A DNA stretch of 64,000 nt from an uncultured candidatus Porisulfidus sp. (lineage in GTDB: Bacteria; Pseudomonadota; Gammaproteobacteria; Poriferisulfidales; Poriferisulfidaceae), in NCBI GenBank assembly GCA_958431155.1, contig OY288106.1:62001-126000 (forward strand). Direction: 5' to 3'. A model generated the notes under the pieces. It was given only the letters and a program-made list of their open reading frames with translations, was not told the DNA's origin and ran no database searches. Position 1 is the stretch's first letter, and every line of letters starts with the position of its first letter. Below, piece after piece: positions 35,779 to 46,098 of this stretch. The translations under genes and the position numbers were made by a program.

Positions 35779-36797
35779 TGCCCGAACTGTTCCAGCCATT
35801 GTTCGGCGATCTGGATGCTGTTGGTCGCGGCGCCCTTGCGCAGGTTGTCGCTGACGACCCAAAGATCCAGTCCACGCCGATGGGACAGGTCCTGGCGGAT
35901 GCGTCCGACGAACACCTCGTCCCGGCCGGCCGCCTCCGCGGCCGCCGTGGGGTAGCCGCCGTCCGTCGCCTCGTCGATGACGACCACGCCGGGAGCCTCT
36001 TCCAGCAGCGCGCGGGCATCCTGCGCGCTCAGCGGTTCGCGGGTTTCCAGGTGGACGGCCTCGGAATGGCCGTAATACACCGGAACGCGAACCGTGGTGG
36101 GGTTGACGCCGATGCTCTCGTCCTCCAGGATCTTCCGGGTCTCCCAGACCATCTTCATCTCTTCGCGGGTATAGCCGTTGTCCTGGAAGCTGTCGATGTG
36201 CGGCAGGACGTTGAACGCGATCGGGCGGGGGTAGACCTCGCAGCGGCCTTCGCGGCCGGCGAGCACATCCCCGGTCTGCCGGCGGAGTTCCTCGATCGCC
36301 GCCTGGCCCGTGCCGGAGACCGCCTGGTACGTGGCGACGTTGATGCGCTCGATTCCGGCCGCGTCGTACAGGGGCTTCAGCGCCACCACCATCTGGATGG
36401 TCGAACAGTTGGGATTGGCGATGATGCCGCGGTTGCGGTAGTCGGCGATGCGTTCCGGATTGCACTCGGGCACCACCAGCGGGATATCCGGCTCGTAGCG
36501 GAAGCAGGACGTGTTGTCGATCACCAGGCAGCCTGCTTCGGCGGCGCGCGGTGCGAACTGGCGCGATGGTTCGCTGCCGGCGGAGAACAGGGCGATCTGC
36601 ACCTGGCTGAAATCAAATTCCTCCAGTACCTGGACCCCTATGTCCTGCCCACGAAACGGTAGTCGCCGGTCCTTCGAGCGTTCGCTGGCCACTAGGGACA
36701 GGGAATCGACCGGGAAGTCGCGTTCTTCGAGAACCCGGCGCATGACCCCGCCCACGGCGCCGGTGGCGCCGACGATAGCCACGTGCAGGCCGCTCAC
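35775..36797 (-). CDS. asd: Aspartate-semialdehyde dehydrogenase
   Basis: Reduces aspartyl phosphate to aspartate semialdehyde, leading to lysine, diaminopimelate, methionine and threonine. 340 residues. NADP loop [12 protein letters not shown], catalytic Cys in [13 protein letters not shown], and the substrate region [13 protein letters not shown]. It overlaps leuB by 4 bases and fimV by 4, as expected for the leuB-asd-fimV order of gammaproteobacteria. Confidence 0.97.
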   Translation of the reverse strand: MSGLHVAIVGATGAVGGVMRRVLEERDFPVDSLSLVASERSKDRRLPFRGQDIGVQVLEEFDFSQVQIALFSAGSEPSRQFAPRAAEAGCLVIDNTSCFRYEPDIPLVVPECNPERIADYRNRGIIANPNCSTIQMVVALKPLYDAAGIERINVATYQAVSGTGQAAIEELRRQTGDVLAGREGRCEVYPRPIAFNVLPHIDSFQDNGYTREEMKMVWETRKILEDESIGVNPTTVRVPVYYGHSEAVHLETREPLSAQDARALLEEAPGVVVIDEATDGGYPTAAAEAAGRDEVFVGRIRQDLSHRRGLDLWVVSDNLRKGAATNSIQIAEQWLEQFGQ

Positions 36798-37876
36798 GAG
36801 CCGAGGCGCTCCTCAAGCGCATCGGTTACTGCATCCCCTATTTGCGCTGTATTGGCGGCCTCGCCGTCGCCAGCCAGGTCGGCCGTTCGCATCCCTTGTT
36901 CCAGTACGTCCCGCACGGCGCCTTCCACTGCATCGGCGGCGTCGGTCCGCTGCAGGGAATAGCGCAGCATCATGCCGACCGAAAGGATCATGGCAAGCGG
37001 GTTGGCCTGCCCGGTGCCGGCGATGTCGGGGGCCGAGCCGTGCACCGGCTCGTACAGCCCTTGGCGCTTCTCGTTGAGGGAGGCCGAAGGCAGCAGGCCG
37101 ATCGAGCCGGTCAACTGCGCGGCAATGTCGGACAGGATGTCGCCGAACAGGTTGCCGGTGACCATCACGTCGAACTGGGTGGGTTGGGCGACCAGTTGCA
37201 TGGCGGCATTGTCCACGTACAGGTGCGACAACTCGACGTCCGGATATTCCTGCGCGACCTCACCGACCACGGTGCGCCACAACTCCGAGACTTCGAGGAC
37301 ATTCGCCTTGTCCACGGAACAGACTCTCCGGCTCCGCAACTGGGCAGCTTGAAAGGCACTGTGGGCGATGCGCGAGATTTCGTCTTCATCGTAGACCATG
37401 GTGTTGACGCCGCGGCGGCGGCCGTCGTGCTCGTCCAGCGCGCGCGGCTCGCCGAAATAAAGCCCCCCCGTGAGTTCGCGCACGATCAGCAGGTCCAGCC
37501 CTTCGAGTTTTTCGGGTTTGAGGCTCGAAGTGTGCGCCATGCCGGGCATCAGCGTTGCGGGGCGCAGGTTGGCATACAGGCCCAGTTCCTTGCGCAGCCT
37601 GAGCAGGCCGGTCTCGGGACGAAGCGCGCGGTCGGGCGTGTCGTAGCGGGGCGCGCCGACCGCCGCCAGCAGCACAGCGTCCGCGTCGCGGGCGGCCTGC
37701 AGGGTGCCGGGCGGCAGGGGATCGCCTTCGGCGTCGACGGCCGCCCCCCCGACAAACGCCTCGTCCAGTTCCAGCTCAAGGCCGCCGTGGCGCACCAGGC
37801 AGTTGAGCACCTTGCGGGCCTCGGCCGTGATCTCCGGGCCGATGCCGTCGCCAGGCAGGATCAGGATGCGTGGCAT
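36794..37876 (-). CDS. leuB: 3-isopropylmalate dehydrogenase
   Basis: Oxidatively decarboxylates 3-isopropylmalate in leucine synthesis. 360 residues. N-terminal [14 protein letters not shown], substrate arginines around [14 protein letters not shown], the catalytic Tyr region [11 protein letters not shown], and the metal/NAD block [20 protein letters not shown]. Its ATG overlaps the leuD stop by one base. Confidence 0.97.
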   Translation of the reverse strand: MPRILILPGDGIGPEITAEARKVLNCLVRHGGLELELDEAFVGGAAVDAEGDPLPPGTLQAARDADAVLLAAVGAPRYDTPDRALRPETGLLRLRKELGLYANLRPATLMPGMAHTSSLKPEKLEGLDLLIVRELTGGLYFGEPRALDEHDGRRRGVNTMVYDEDEISRIAHSAFQAAQLRSRRVCSVDKANVLEVSELWRTVVGEVAQEYPDVELSHLYVDNAAMQLVAQPTQFDVMVTGNLFGDILSDIAAQLTGSIGLLPSASLNEKRQGLYEPVHGSAPDIAGTGQANPLAMILSVGMMLRYSLQRTDAADAVEGAVRDVLEQGMRTADLAGDGEAANTAQIGDAVTDALEERLGS

Positions 37877-38529
37877 TACGGGCTGCCGAAACGGTCGAAC
37901 AGCCAGGGAGCCTGTGCCCGCCGTGCCGCTTCGAATTCCCTGATCCGGTTCGCGTGGCGCAGGGTCAGAGCGATGTCGTCAAGCCCTTCGACCAGGCAGC
38001 GCTTGCGTTGCGAGTCGATGTCGAACGACCAGCAGGCGCCGGAATCTGCCGTCATGGTCTGCTCCGGCAGGTCGATGTCCAGCTGGTAGCCTTCGGTCTG
38101 CTCGGTCTCTTCGAGGAGCGTCCGCACGGCGGCCTCCGACAACTGGACGGTCAGCAGGCCGTTCTTGGCGGCGTTGGTGTCGAAGATATCCGCGAAGCTC
38201 GGCGCGATGACGGCCCGGAAGCCGGCGTCCAGAAATGCCCAGACCGCGTGTTCGCGCGAGGAGCCGCAGCCGAAGTTGGCGCCGGTGACCAGGATGGAAG
38301 CCTCCTGGTAGCGGGGTCGGTTCAGCACGAAATCCGGGTTGCGCGGGCGCCGCGCGTGGTCGCTCTCCAGGTCGCCGGGCGCCAGGTAGCGCCAGCTGTC
38401 GAACAGGTTCGGGCCGAAGCCGGTGCGCTTGACCGACTTCAGGTACTGCTTGGGGATGATCACGTCGGTGTCGATGTTGCTGCGATCAAGCGGTGCAACG
38501 ACCCCGCGGTGACGGACGAAGGGGGTCAC
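37876..38529 (-). CDS. leuD: 3-isopropylmalate dehydratase small subunit
   Basis: Swivel domain of isopropylmalate isomerase, partner of LeuC. 217 residues from a GTG overlapping the leuC stop ([16 protein letters not shown]). Conserved [14 protein letters not shown] and the substrate loop [15 protein letters not shown] are present. The longer in-frame reading upstream is a shadow of leuC. Confidence 0.95.
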   Translation of the reverse strand: MTPFVRHRGVVAPLDRSNIDTDVIIPKQYLKSVKRTGFGPNLFDSWRYLAPGDLESDHARRPRNPDFVLNRPRYQEASILVTGANFGCGSSREHAVWAFLDAGFRAVIAPSFADIFDTNAAKNGLLTVQLSEAAVRTLLEETEQTEGYQLDIDLPEQTMTADSGACWSFDIDSQRKRCLVEGLDDIALTLRHANRIREFEAARRAQAPWLFDRFGSP

Positions 38530-39935
38530 GCCAGGTACTCCCGCACATCGACGAAATGTCCGGCACAGGCGGCCGCGGCGGCCATCGCCGGGCTGACCAG
38601 GTGAGTGCGCCCGCCCTCGCCTTGGCGGCCCTCGAAATTCCGGTTGGAGGTGGCGGCACAACGCTCGCCGGGTTCCAGCCGGTCGGCGTTCATGGCCAGG
38701 CACATCGAGCAGCCTGGCTCCCGCCATTCGAACCCGGCCTCGGTGAAGATCCGGTCCAGCCCTTCCGATTCGGCCTGCGCCTTGACCCGCCCGGAGCCGG
38801 GCACGACCAGGGCTTGGAGGATATTGTCCGCACAGTGTCGCCCGCGAACTACTGCGGCGGCCTCGCGCAGGTCCTCGATGCGGGCATTGGTGCAGGAGCC
38901 GATGAAGATCCGGTCCAGTTCAATGTCGGTGACCGTCTCGCCGCCTTTCAGGCCCATGTAGTCCAGCGCCGCCTTCATGCCGCCTGCGCGGGCAAGATCC
39001 TCCGCCTCGTCGGGACGGGGGACGGCCGAATCGACCGACACCACCATCTCCGGGGACGTGCCCCAGGTGACCTGGGGCGCAAGCTCGCCCGCCTGCAGTA
39101 CCACGGCGCGTTCGAATACGGCATCGTCGTCCGAGCGCAACTCGCGCCACCGCCGTTCGGCCTCCTCCCAGGCGGAGCCTTCGGGCGCGTAGGTCCGCCC
39201 GCGAACATAGCCGAGGGTGACGTCGTCGACCGCGACCAGGCCGGAACGCGCGCCGGCCTCGATCGCCATGTTGCACAGGGTCATGCGGGCTTCCATGCTC
39301 ATCTCCTCCACCGCTTGGCCGGCGAACTCGATCGCGCAGCCGGTTCCGCCCGCCGTGCCGATGCTCCCGATCAGGGCGAGTGCCAGATCCTTGGAGCCGA
39401 CGCCGGGTGCGGTGCGGCCCTCGAGGCGCACCAGCATGTTGGACGGTTTCCGTACCGGCAGACACTGGGTGGCCAGCACGTGCTCGACCTGCGAGGTGCC
39501 GATGCCGAACGCCAGCGTCGCCAGCGCGCCGTGCGTGGAGGTGTGCGAATCGCCGCAGACCACGGTCATGCCGGGCAGGGTGATGCCTTGCTCCGGGCCG
39601 ATCACGTGCACGATGCCTTGCCGCGGGTCCCCCATCGGAAACTCCAGCAGGCCGTATTCGGCGCAGTTGGCGTCCAGGGTCTCGACCTGATGGCGCGAGA
39701 CCGCGTCGGGGATCTCCTCGAGATCCGGTTCGGTCGGGACGTTGTGGTCGGCCACCGCGACGATGCTGTCGGGCCGCCAGGGCGCACGACCGGCCAGGCG
39801 CAGGCCCTCGAAGGCCTGCGGCGAGGTGACTTCGTGGACCAGCTGGCAGTCGATGTACAGCAGGGTGGTGCCGTCTTCAGCCGTCTGCACTGCGTGTTCG
39901 TCCCAAAGTTTGTCGTACAGGGTACGCCCGGACAT
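38526..39935 (-). CDS. leuC: 3-isopropylmalate dehydratase large subunit
   Basis: 4Fe-4S hydro-lyase that isomerises 2- to 3-isopropylmalate. 469 residues. The cluster cysteines lie in [13 protein letters not shown], in [14 protein letters not shown] and in [11 protein letters not shown]. First gene of the leuCDB-asd run. About 80 bases separate it from the convergently placed murU end, and a -10-like box lies there. Confidence 0.96.
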   Translation of the reverse strand: MSGRTLYDKLWDEHAVQTAEDGTTLLYIDCQLVHEVTSPQAFEGLRLAGRAPWRPDSIVAVADHNVPTEPDLEEIPDAVSRHQVETLDANCAEYGLLEFPMGDPRQGIVHVIGPEQGITLPGMTVVCGDSHTSTHGALATLAFGIGTSQVEHVLATQCLPVRKPSNMLVRLEGRTAPGVGSKDLALALIGSIGTAGGTGCAIEFAGQAVEEMSMEARMTLCNMAIEAGARSGLVAVDDVTLGYVRGRTYAPEGSAWEEAERRWRELRSDDDAVFERAVVLQAGELAPQVTWGTSPEMVVSVDSAVPRPDEAEDLARAGGMKAALDYMGLKGGETVTDIELDRIFIGSCTNARIEDLREAAAVVRGRHCADNILQALVVPGSGRVKAQAESEGLDRIFTEAGFEWREPGCSMCLAMNADRLEPGERCAATSNRNFEGRQGEGGRTHLVSPAMAAAAACAGHFVDVREYLA

Positions 39936-39969
39936 GATCGCGTTTTCGTTCCGTGCCTAATGCACGTCG

Positions 39970-39975
39970 ATTATA
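39970..39975 (-). promoter_or_regulatory. -10-like box upstream of leuC
   Basis: On the minus strand the sequence reads TATAAT, 34 bases before the leuC start codon. I could not find a good -35 hexamer at the usual spacing. No leucine-rich leader peptide or attenuator is apparent in the short intergenic gap. Confidence 0.35.
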
Positions 39976-40014
39976 GTGGACAGGGAGAGTCTAAGGGGTG
40001 TTTTTGCAGAGATT

Positions 40015-40692
40015 TCACTTGGTTTCGTGTGGATCGAACCGGGTCTGGGCCTCGGCCAGGCGTCCGGAGGTCCCGATATCCGCCCACAGCCCACGATAAT
40101 GCTCGCCGCTCGCCCGGTCGCTGCGGATGGTGGTCTGTAGTAGAGGCGCCAGCGGAAAGCGCCCGGGCGCACACGCCTCGAACAGGCGAGGACGGTAGAA
40201 CCCGATCCCCGAGAACGTCAGGCGCACCCCGGACTGCTCCCGGACGCGGCCGCCCTCGTAATGGAAATCTCCTTCCGGGTGATGCGCAGGGTTGTCGACC
40301 AGGACCAGGTGCGCGTCGTCGCCGTCAGCCAGCGATGGGGCAGTAAATTGATAATCGGTGCAGACGTCCGCATTGACCACCCAGAACGGATCCGGCCCCA
40401 GCAACGGAAGCGCCTGGCGGATGCCGCCCCCGGTTTCCAGCGCGGGAGTGGGCTCGGGCGAGTAGAGGATGCGTACGCCAAATTCCTTTCCTTCTCCCAG
40501 GGCTTCTTGGATCTGTTCCCCGAGGTGCGACAGGTTGACGACCACGTCCTCGATCCCGGCCTCCCGAAGGGCCCGGAGATGACGCACGATCAGGGGTTCG
40601 CCGGCGACTTCCAGGAGGGCTTTCGGCATGGTGTTGGTCAGTGGGCGCAGGCGCTCCCCGCGCCCGGCCGACAGGATCATGGCCGAAGGCAT
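40015..40692 (-). CDS. murU: N-acetylmuramate alpha-1-phosphate uridylyltransferase
   Basis: Makes UDP-MurNAc in peptidoglycan recycling, bypassing fosfomycin-sensitive synthesis. 225 residues from MPSAMILSAGRGERLRPLT, with the nucleotidyltransferase signature ending MPKALLEV and the metal/substrate loop VVNADVCTDY. An upstream in-frame extension reads through amgK and is not coding. It starts 1 base after the amgK stop, giving the usual amgK-murU pair. Confidence 0.9.
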   Translation of the reverse strand: MPSAMILSAGRGERLRPLTNTMPKALLEVAGEPLIVRHLRALREAGIEDVVVNLSHLGEQIQEALGEGKEFGVRILYSPEPTPALETGGGIRQALPLLGPDPFWVVNADVCTDYQFTAPSLADGDDAHLVLVDNPAHHPEGDFHYEGGRVREQSGVRLTFSGIGFYRPRLFEACAPGRFPLAPLLQTTIRSDRASGEHYRGLWADIGTSGRLAEAQTRFDPHETK

Positions 40693-40693
40693 G

Positions 40694-41668
40694 TCAGGGC
40701 TCCGGCAGCCGCGCCACCAGTTCCGCCAGGGGCTGCAGGGACGGGTAGCGGCTGCAGGCGTGGCGGACGTAGCCCAGGACACGGGGCACGTCCAGCATGA
40801 AGTAGGACTTGCCGTCCCGATGGCACAGCCGGGCGAAGATCCCGACCGCCTTCAGATGGCGTTGCGTCCCCATCCAGTCGAACCATTCCATGAAAAGCTC
40901 GGAATCTACATTCTCGTCGAGAATGCCTTGCTGCTGGGCACGCTGCCGGTACTGTTCCACCCAGCCCCGGATCCGGTCGTCGGACCAGGCGATGTAGCAG
41001 TCCCGCAACAAGGAGACCAGGTCGTAGGTCACAGGCCCCCACATCGCGTCCTGATGGTCCAGGATGCCGGGGTTGGGCTCGGTCACCATCAGATTCCGGG
41101 AATGGTAGTCGCGATGGACCACGACGCATGGTTGCTCCAAGGCGCGGTTGACCAGCAACTGCCAGGCGGTCTCGATCATAAGCCGGTCCTCAGGGCTCAA
41201 TTCCCACCCGAGGTGCCGACCGAGATACCAGTCGGTGAACCGGTCAAGCTCCAGGCGCAGCTGCTTCGCGTCGTACGGCGGAAGCGGTCCGCGGGGCAGA
41301 GTCTGGATGCGCAGCAGGGCGTCGAGGGCGTCGCCGTACAGGGAGTCCGCAGATTCCTCGTTCAGATGCGACAGATACTGTTCGTCTCCGAGGTCCTCGA
41401 GCAGGAGGAAGCCGTCCGCATGGTTTTCCGCCTGGACTTCCGGGGCATGCACGCCTGCTTTGCGCAGGTGCGAATTCGCGGTAAGGAAAGGTTCCAGCGG
41501 TTCGTGTTCCGGCGGAGCGTCCATCGCGATCCGGGTGGGATCCGTGCCGTGCACGCGGAAATAGCGGCGAAAACTGGCATCGCCCGCCACCGGACGCAGT
41601 TCCAGTTCCGGATTCTGCAGGGTCTGGCACACCCAGTCCCGTAGTTGTTCCTGTCTTGAATCTTCCAT
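40694..41668 (-). CDS. amgK: Anomeric MurNAc/GlcNAc kinase
   Basis: Phosphorylates MurNAc at the anomeric carbon in cell-wall recycling. 324 residues of the aminoglycoside-phosphotransferase fold: catalytic loop VVVHRDYHSRNLM and metal Asp in GILDHQDAMWG. Paired with murU. In many gammaproteobacteria lptD lies divergently upstream; here the upstream 790 bases contain no such gene. Confidence 0.9.
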   Translation of the reverse strand: MEDSRQEQLRDWVCQTLQNPELELRPVAGDASFRRYFRVHGTDPTRIAMDAPPEHEPLEPFLTANSHLRKAGVHAPEVQAENHADGFLLLEDLGDEQYLSHLNEESADSLYGDALDALLRIQTLPRGPLPPYDAKQLRLELDRFTDWYLGRHLGWELSPEDRLMIETAWQLLVNRALEQPCVVVHRDYHSRNLMVTEPNPGILDHQDAMWGPVTYDLVSLLRDCYIAWSDDRIRGWVEQYRQRAQQQGILDENVDSELFMEWFDWMGTQRHLKAVGIFARLCHRDGKSYFMLDVPRVLGYVRHACSRYPSLQPLAELVARLPEP

Positions 41669-41748
41669 AGAGGAGACGGAGAAGATCGGGCGCGTATGTG
41701 CAGTGCCAGAATTAGAGCCTTGTTACTGTCGGCCGTTCAACACCACGC

Positions 41749-41782
41749 AATAAAAACGAAAGCAGCCGAGTGGAGAAGCTGC
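41749..41782 (-). terminator. Rho-independent terminator reading leftward
   Basis: On the minus strand, GCAGC and GCTGC close a hairpin with an 11-base loop, followed by TTTCGTTTTTATT. It lies between the unexplained stretch on its right and amgK on its left, so it would end leftward transcription coming from about 41.8-42.4 kb. The stem is short (5-7 bp with flanking pairs). Confidence 0.5.
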
Positions 41783-42463
41783 CTCCAGCGAACCGTAAAA
41801 ACACAGCCCTCTCGACCGCCGGGTGCTGCTCATGATACGGTCAGGCCCCGTTTTCCGCAAGTCTCGTTTACCGTTTTTTCATCTAAATCTCCAATCAGTT
41901 CTTGATTGTTTCGGGGGAGTTCTACAGGAGCGTCTTTGGCATTATTTGCCCAGATCTGGTGCGTGTCGGCCAACTCAAGGTGGAGTCGACCGCCCGGAAG
42001 TGACGCGGAAGTCGCTACCCGGTTGGCTGCCGTGAAGAGACTGATGTGGATTAACCCGCCCAGTTGTTCTATAGTTAGGCGAAGCCGGGATCGGAGACGG
42101 CGGAACCCGTGGGGAAAGCCCTGTATACCGTTCCCTCCATCATGGGACCTATCGCTTTCATCTTCCCGCATACCGTGATTGGCAAGCAAGTCTCGAAGAC
42201 TGTTGCCGTCCACAGGTCTAAGCCGGTGCCACCGTCCCCTGCGGGCGCTGCCTGCCCATGCTGGGTCTGCTGACATCTCCGCCCGACCGTGCGGCAGGAA
42301 CTTTCTTGTCCGGGTTCGACGGGTATTCGGCGACCGCCGCCGTTACTGCTCACCGATCTCTCTGGCATCAACGGGGGCGGTATGCAGGGCGGCGGGTTTC
42401 CCCACGGCTTAAAAATCCTGATCCTCAGGTGCCTCAAAAGGATTTAGCCCGGGCGGAGGCTTG
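41783..42463. other. Unassigned 680-base stretch, possibly a decayed gene
   Basis: No gene I can recognise. On the minus strand two overlapping frames stay open for about 120-147 codons (42437-42075 and 42276-41830). They contain protein-like segments, but neither has a convincing start, a ribosome site or a known motif, and they overlap. A leftward terminator follows. The layout fits a frameshifted remnant or a non-coding transcript. Its GC content is a little lower than that of the flanking genes. Confidence 0.4.
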
Positions 42464-42466
42464 ATG

Positions 42467-43786
42467 ATGGAACTTTTCCGAAGTCTGGACGTACAGGAAC
42501 TTCAGGCAAGCCTGGAAGCTTGGTTCCACACCCATGTGTTGGTGTCCGACAACCTGATCCAGGCCGGGCAAATTGTGCTGGCGCTGCTCATCGGCCTGAC
42601 GCTGGGCAGGCGACTGAAACGACTGATCACGGGCCTGTCCGGGCGTTGGCCGAGCCGTGCCGATGTTCAAGCCTTCGCTGCCCGCCTCGCCACTCTCTCC
42701 GCGCCGATCGTCATGCTGGTGCTTCTGTGGATTGCGGTCGAGGTCGGGATGCAGACGGATCTGTTCGGTTATCACCTGACGCGAACGGTGGCGACTCTGA
42801 TCAGCGCCTGGGTGGTCATCCATCTGGCCGCAGGGCTCATCAAGAACGACGCCTTGGCCCGGTTCGTCGCTTGGACCGCATGGATTCTCGCCGCGCTGAT
42901 CGTCCTCGGGCTCTACGACGCCGCGATCGCGCTGCTCGACGGCATGGCCGTGAGCTTCGGGGAAGTACGGATCTCGGTGCTAGCCGTGATGAAGGGGGCT
43001 CTGCTCCTTGGCCTGATTTTGTGGGTTGCGGTGCCGGTGTCGAAGGTGCTCGAGCGGAGCATTGGCCAGATGGTCACCCTGACCCCTTCGGCTCAGGTGC
43101 TGACCTCCAAGTTCATCAAGATCGCGCTCATCACGCTCGCGTTCCTTATCGTTATCAGCAGCTTGGGAGTCGACCTGACCGCCCTTGCGGTGTTCGGCGG
43201 CGCCCTCGGCATCGGCATCGGGTTCGGCCTGCAGAAGGTGATGTCCAATCTGGTGAGCGGTCTGCTCCTGCTGATCGACAAGTCCATCAAGCCGGGCGAC
43301 GTCATCACGGTGGGGGGCACCTATGGCTGGGTGGAATCCCTCGGTGCGCGATACACGGCGGTTCGAACCCGCGACGGCATCGAGCACCTCATTCCGAACG
43401 AGGAGCTGATCGCCCAGCGGGTAGAGAACTGGTCGCACAGCGACAAGGCGGTGCGGCTGGGGATTCCCGTGGGGGTCTCCTACAAGGCGGATGTCCGGCT
43501 CGCGATCAGATTGTGCGTGCAGGCGGCCAACGCCGTCGAACGGGTCTTGGCCACCCCGGAGCCGCGGTGCTTCCTCAGGGAGTTCGGCGACAATTCGGTG
43601 AATCTCGAGATCCGGATCTGGATTGACGATCCGCCTCAGGGCCGCGCCAATGTGGCCAGCGAGGTACTGCTCGGTGTCTGGGACCTGTTTCACGAGCACG
43701 GAATCGAGATTCCCTTCCCGCAGCGCGACCTGCACCTGAAGTCCAGCGAAATCCCTTGGCCCACGGGGGGCGGAGAGGTTCGCTGA
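42467..43786 (+). CDS. MscS-family mechanosensitive channel
   Basis: About 439 residues. Five or six hydrophobic segments precede the MscS core, whose pore helix is rich in Gly and Ala ([23 protein letters not shown]). The beta domain follows ([40 protein letters not shown]) and then the C-terminal vestibule. It gates under membrane tension to release osmolytes. Three possible starts in a row; the ATG at 42467 has GGAGG 7 bases upstream. It stands alone before rpmF. Confidence 0.88.
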   Translation: MELFRSLDVQELQASLEAWFHTHVLVSDNLIQAGQIVLALLIGLTLGRRLKRLITGLSGRWPSRADVQAFAARLATLSAPIVMLVLLWIAVEVGMQTDLFGYHLTRTVATLISAWVVIHLAAGLIKNDALARFVAWTAWILAALIVLGLYDAAIALLDGMAVSFGEVRISVLAVMKGALLLGLILWVAVPVSKVLERSIGQMVTLTPSAQVLTSKFIKIALITLAFLIVISSLGVDLTALAVFGGALGIGIGFGLQKVMSNLVSGLLLLIDKSIKPGDVITVGGTYGWVESLGARYTAVRTRDGIEHLIPNEELIAQRVENWSHSDKAVRLGIPVGVSYKADVRLAIRLCVQAANAVERVLATPEPRCFLREFGDNSVNLEIRIWIDDPPQGRANVASEVLLGVWDLFHEHGIEIPFPQRDLHLKSSEIPWPTGGGEVR

Positions 43787-43868
43787 AACTTCGGGGTCCC
43801 GGCATTTCAGGTACAATACGCCGCCCAACGATGCCCATGGCATTGCCGCATTTTTTGAGGAAGTCCGA

Positions 43869-44075
43869 ATGGCCGTCCAAAAAAGCCGAAAGAGCCGCTC
43901 CAAGCGCGACATGCGCCGCTCGCACCATGCGCTGAAGGGGGCCACGGTGTCGGAAGATCCGGCCACGGGCACGCGGCACCGCCGCCACCATATTGCCGCC
44001 GACGGCTATTACCGGGGCCGCAAGGTTCTCGAAATCAAGCAACCGAAGCAGGATCCGGCCGAAACGGAAGCCTGA
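43869..44075 (+). CDS. rpmF: 50S ribosomal protein L32
   Basis: 68 residues of the large-subunit protein L32. It starts [20 protein letters not shown] and has no zinc-binding CxxC pairs, so it is the Cys-less form. The acidic C-terminal tail (KQDPAETEA) is longer than in E. coli. A good AGGAAG Shine-Dalgarno precedes it. yceD, usually just upstream, is replaced by the channel gene; plsX follows as usual. Confidence 0.95.
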   Translation: MAVQKSRKSRSKRDMRRSHHALKGATVSEDPATGTRHRRHHIAADGYYRGRKVLEIKQPKQDPAETEA

Positions 44076-44110
44076 CCGGGATTCCGTCCCCGCCGCCGCG
44101 CGGACTATTC

Positions 44111-45151
44111 ATGACTGATTCCGTCACCATCGCGCTGGATGTGATGGGTGGCGACCATGGTGCGGACAGCGTCCTGCCCGCTGCGGCCTCCCGACTCAAG
44201 GCCGACCCGTCGCTGAGCCTGATCCTGGTCGGCGACGAATCCCTGATCCGCGACCGGCTGAAGGCGCTGGGGCCGGCCCCGGAGGACCGCCTGGTCGTGC
44301 ACCATGCTTCGGAGCAGATCGAGATGGGCGAGCCCCCGATGCAGGCCCTGCGCAAGAAGCCGGACTCGTCGATGCGGGTCGGCCTCAACCTGCTGCGCGA
44401 CGGCGAGGCGCAGGCATTCGTGAGTTCCGGTAACACCGGCGCCCTGATGGCGCTGTCGCATTTCGTGGTGCGGATGCTGCCGGGGATCGACCGGCCGGCC
44501 ATCCAGTCGACCGTGCCGGCCCTGAACGGCCACACCCACGTGCTGGACCTGGGCGGCAACGTGGACTCCCGTGCCGAGCATCTCCTGCAGTTTGCCGTGA
44601 TGGGGTCGGTGCTCGCCCAGGTGCTCGACGACCATCCCAGCCCGCGGGTCGGGCTGCTCAATGTCGGCGAAGAGAACATCAAGGGCAACCGGCAGGTGCA
44701 GGCGGCGAATGCCCTGCTACAGGAAAGCAAGCTCAACTACATCGGCTATATCGAGGGCGACGACATCTACTGCGGGGAGGTCGACGTGGTGGTGTGCGAC
44801 GGTTTCGTCGGCAATATCTCGCTCAAGACCACCGAAGGCGTGGCGCGGATGTTGATCACCTTCCTCAAGGAGGAATTCACGCGCAACCTCTACCGCCGCT
44901 CGGCGATGGTCCTGGCCGCTCCGATCCTCACGGGATTCCGCCGCCTGTTCGACCCCCGCCGCTATAATGGAGCCAGTCTGCTTGGCCTCCGCCACGTGGT
45001 CATCAAGAGCCACGGCAGTGCCGACGCGTTTGCTTTCGAACAGGCCATCGTCCGGGCACAGCAGGAGGCGCGCCGAGACCTGCCGATGCGGATAGACCAG
45101 AACATCGATACCCTGCTGACCGATCGCGCCGAGGCGAGCGTCGAGTCATGA
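44111..45151 (+). CDS. plsX: Phosphate acyltransferase PlsX
   Basis: Makes acyl-phosphate from acyl-ACP for phospholipid synthesis. 346 residues with [14 protein letters not shown] at the N-terminus and [13 protein letters not shown]. The C-terminal region shows [12 protein letters not shown]. It overlaps fabH by 4 bases (ATGA). Membrane-peripheral. Confidence 0.95.
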   Translation: MTDSVTIALDVMGGDHGADSVLPAAASRLKADPSLSLILVGDESLIRDRLKALGPAPEDRLVVHHASEQIEMGEPPMQALRKKPDSSMRVGLNLLRDGEAQAFVSSGNTGALMALSHFVVRMLPGIDRPAIQSTVPALNGHTHVLDLGGNVDSRAEHLLQFAVMGSVLAQVLDDHPSPRVGLLNVGEENIKGNRQVQAANALLQESKLNYIGYIEGDDIYCGEVDVVVCDGFVGNISLKTTEGVARMLITFLKEEFTRNLYRRSAMVLAAPILTGFRRLFDPRRYNGASLLGLRHVVIKSHGSADAFAFEQAIVRAQQEARRDLPMRIDQNIDTLLTDRAEASVES

Positions 45152-46089
45152 CTCACACGGCCATCACCGGGACCGGCGCCTGCCTCCCCGAGCGGGTGGT
45201 GACGAACGAGGAACTGGAGAAGACGGTCGACACCACGGATCAATGGATCCGCGAACGCACCGGGATCCTTCAGCGCCATATCGTGAGCGAGGAGGAAACC
45301 ACGGCCTCGATGGGCACGCAGGCGGCTCGCGAGGCGCTGGCGGCGGCAGGGCTGACGCCGGGCGATATCGACATGATCGTGCTGGCGACGACCACCCCTG
45401 ATCGCATCTTCCCCAGCACGGCCTGCCAGATCCAGCGGCAGTTGGAGGCGCCGGAGTGTCCGGCGTTCGACGTGCAGGCGGTCTGCAGCGGGTTCATCTA
45501 CGGGCTGGACATCGCTCGGCGGTTCATCGCGACCGGGGGCGGCCGCGCCGTCCTGGTCATCGGTTCCGAGGTGATGTCCCGCATCGTCGACTGGAGCGAC
45601 CGGAGCACCTGCGTGTTGTTCGGCGACGGGGCGGGTGCCGTGGTACTCGAGGCATGTGACGAGCCTGGAATCCTGTCCACTCACTTGCACGCGGACGGAC
45701 GCTACGACCACCTGTTGCAGGTGTCGCCGGAAATGGATGGCGCCTTCATCGAAATGAAGGGCAACGAAGTGTTCCGCATGGCGGTGAACACCCTGGAGCG
45801 GATCGTGGACGAGACCCTCGAGGCCAACCAGATGGATCGGCACGAGGTCGACTGGCTGGTCCCGCACCAGGCCAATCACCGGATTATCGCGGCCACCGCG
45901 CGCAAGTTGGACTTGCCCATGGAGCGGGTGGTCGTCACGGTCGACCGGCACGGCAACACTTCTGCCGCCTCGGTGCCGCTGGCACTGAACCAGGCCGTGC
46001 GCGATGGCCGGATCCAATCGGGCGACGTGCTCATGCTGGAGGCGTTCGGCGGCGGCTTTACCTGGGGCTCCGCACTGATCCGATATTAG
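45148..46089 (+). CDS. fabH: Beta-ketoacyl-ACP synthase III
   Basis: Condenses acetyl-CoA with malonyl-ACP to start fatty-acid chains. 313 residues. The catalytic triad is visible: Cys113 in [13 protein letters not shown], His in [11 protein letters not shown], Asn in [10 protein letters not shown]. The usual fabD-fabG-acpP-fabF run does not follow; uvrC comes next. Confidence 0.95.
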   Translation: MTHTAITGTGACLPERVVTNEELEKTVDTTDQWIRERTGILQRHIVSEEETTASMGTQAAREALAAAGLTPGDIDMIVLATTTPDRIFPSTACQIQRQLEAPECPAFDVQAVCSGFIYGLDIARRFIATGGGRAVLVIGSEVMSRIVDWSDRSTCVLFGDGAGAVVLEACDEPGILSTHLHADGRYDHLLQVSPEMDGAFIEMKGNEVFRMAVNTLERIVDETLEANQMDRHEVDWLVPHQANHRIIAATARKLDLPMERVVVTVDRHGNTSAASVPLALNQAVRDGRIQSGDVLMLEAFGGGFTWGSALIRY

Positions 46090-46098
46090 GCTCCCCTC

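Noticed and set aside
34372-36465. FimV starting far upstream (697 codons)
   Set aside because: The extension is a shadow of asd; a signal peptide begins at the asd stop.
41830-42276. A 148-codon gene
   Set aside because: No recognisable motif, no ribosome site and overlap with another open frame; kept only as an unassigned stretch.
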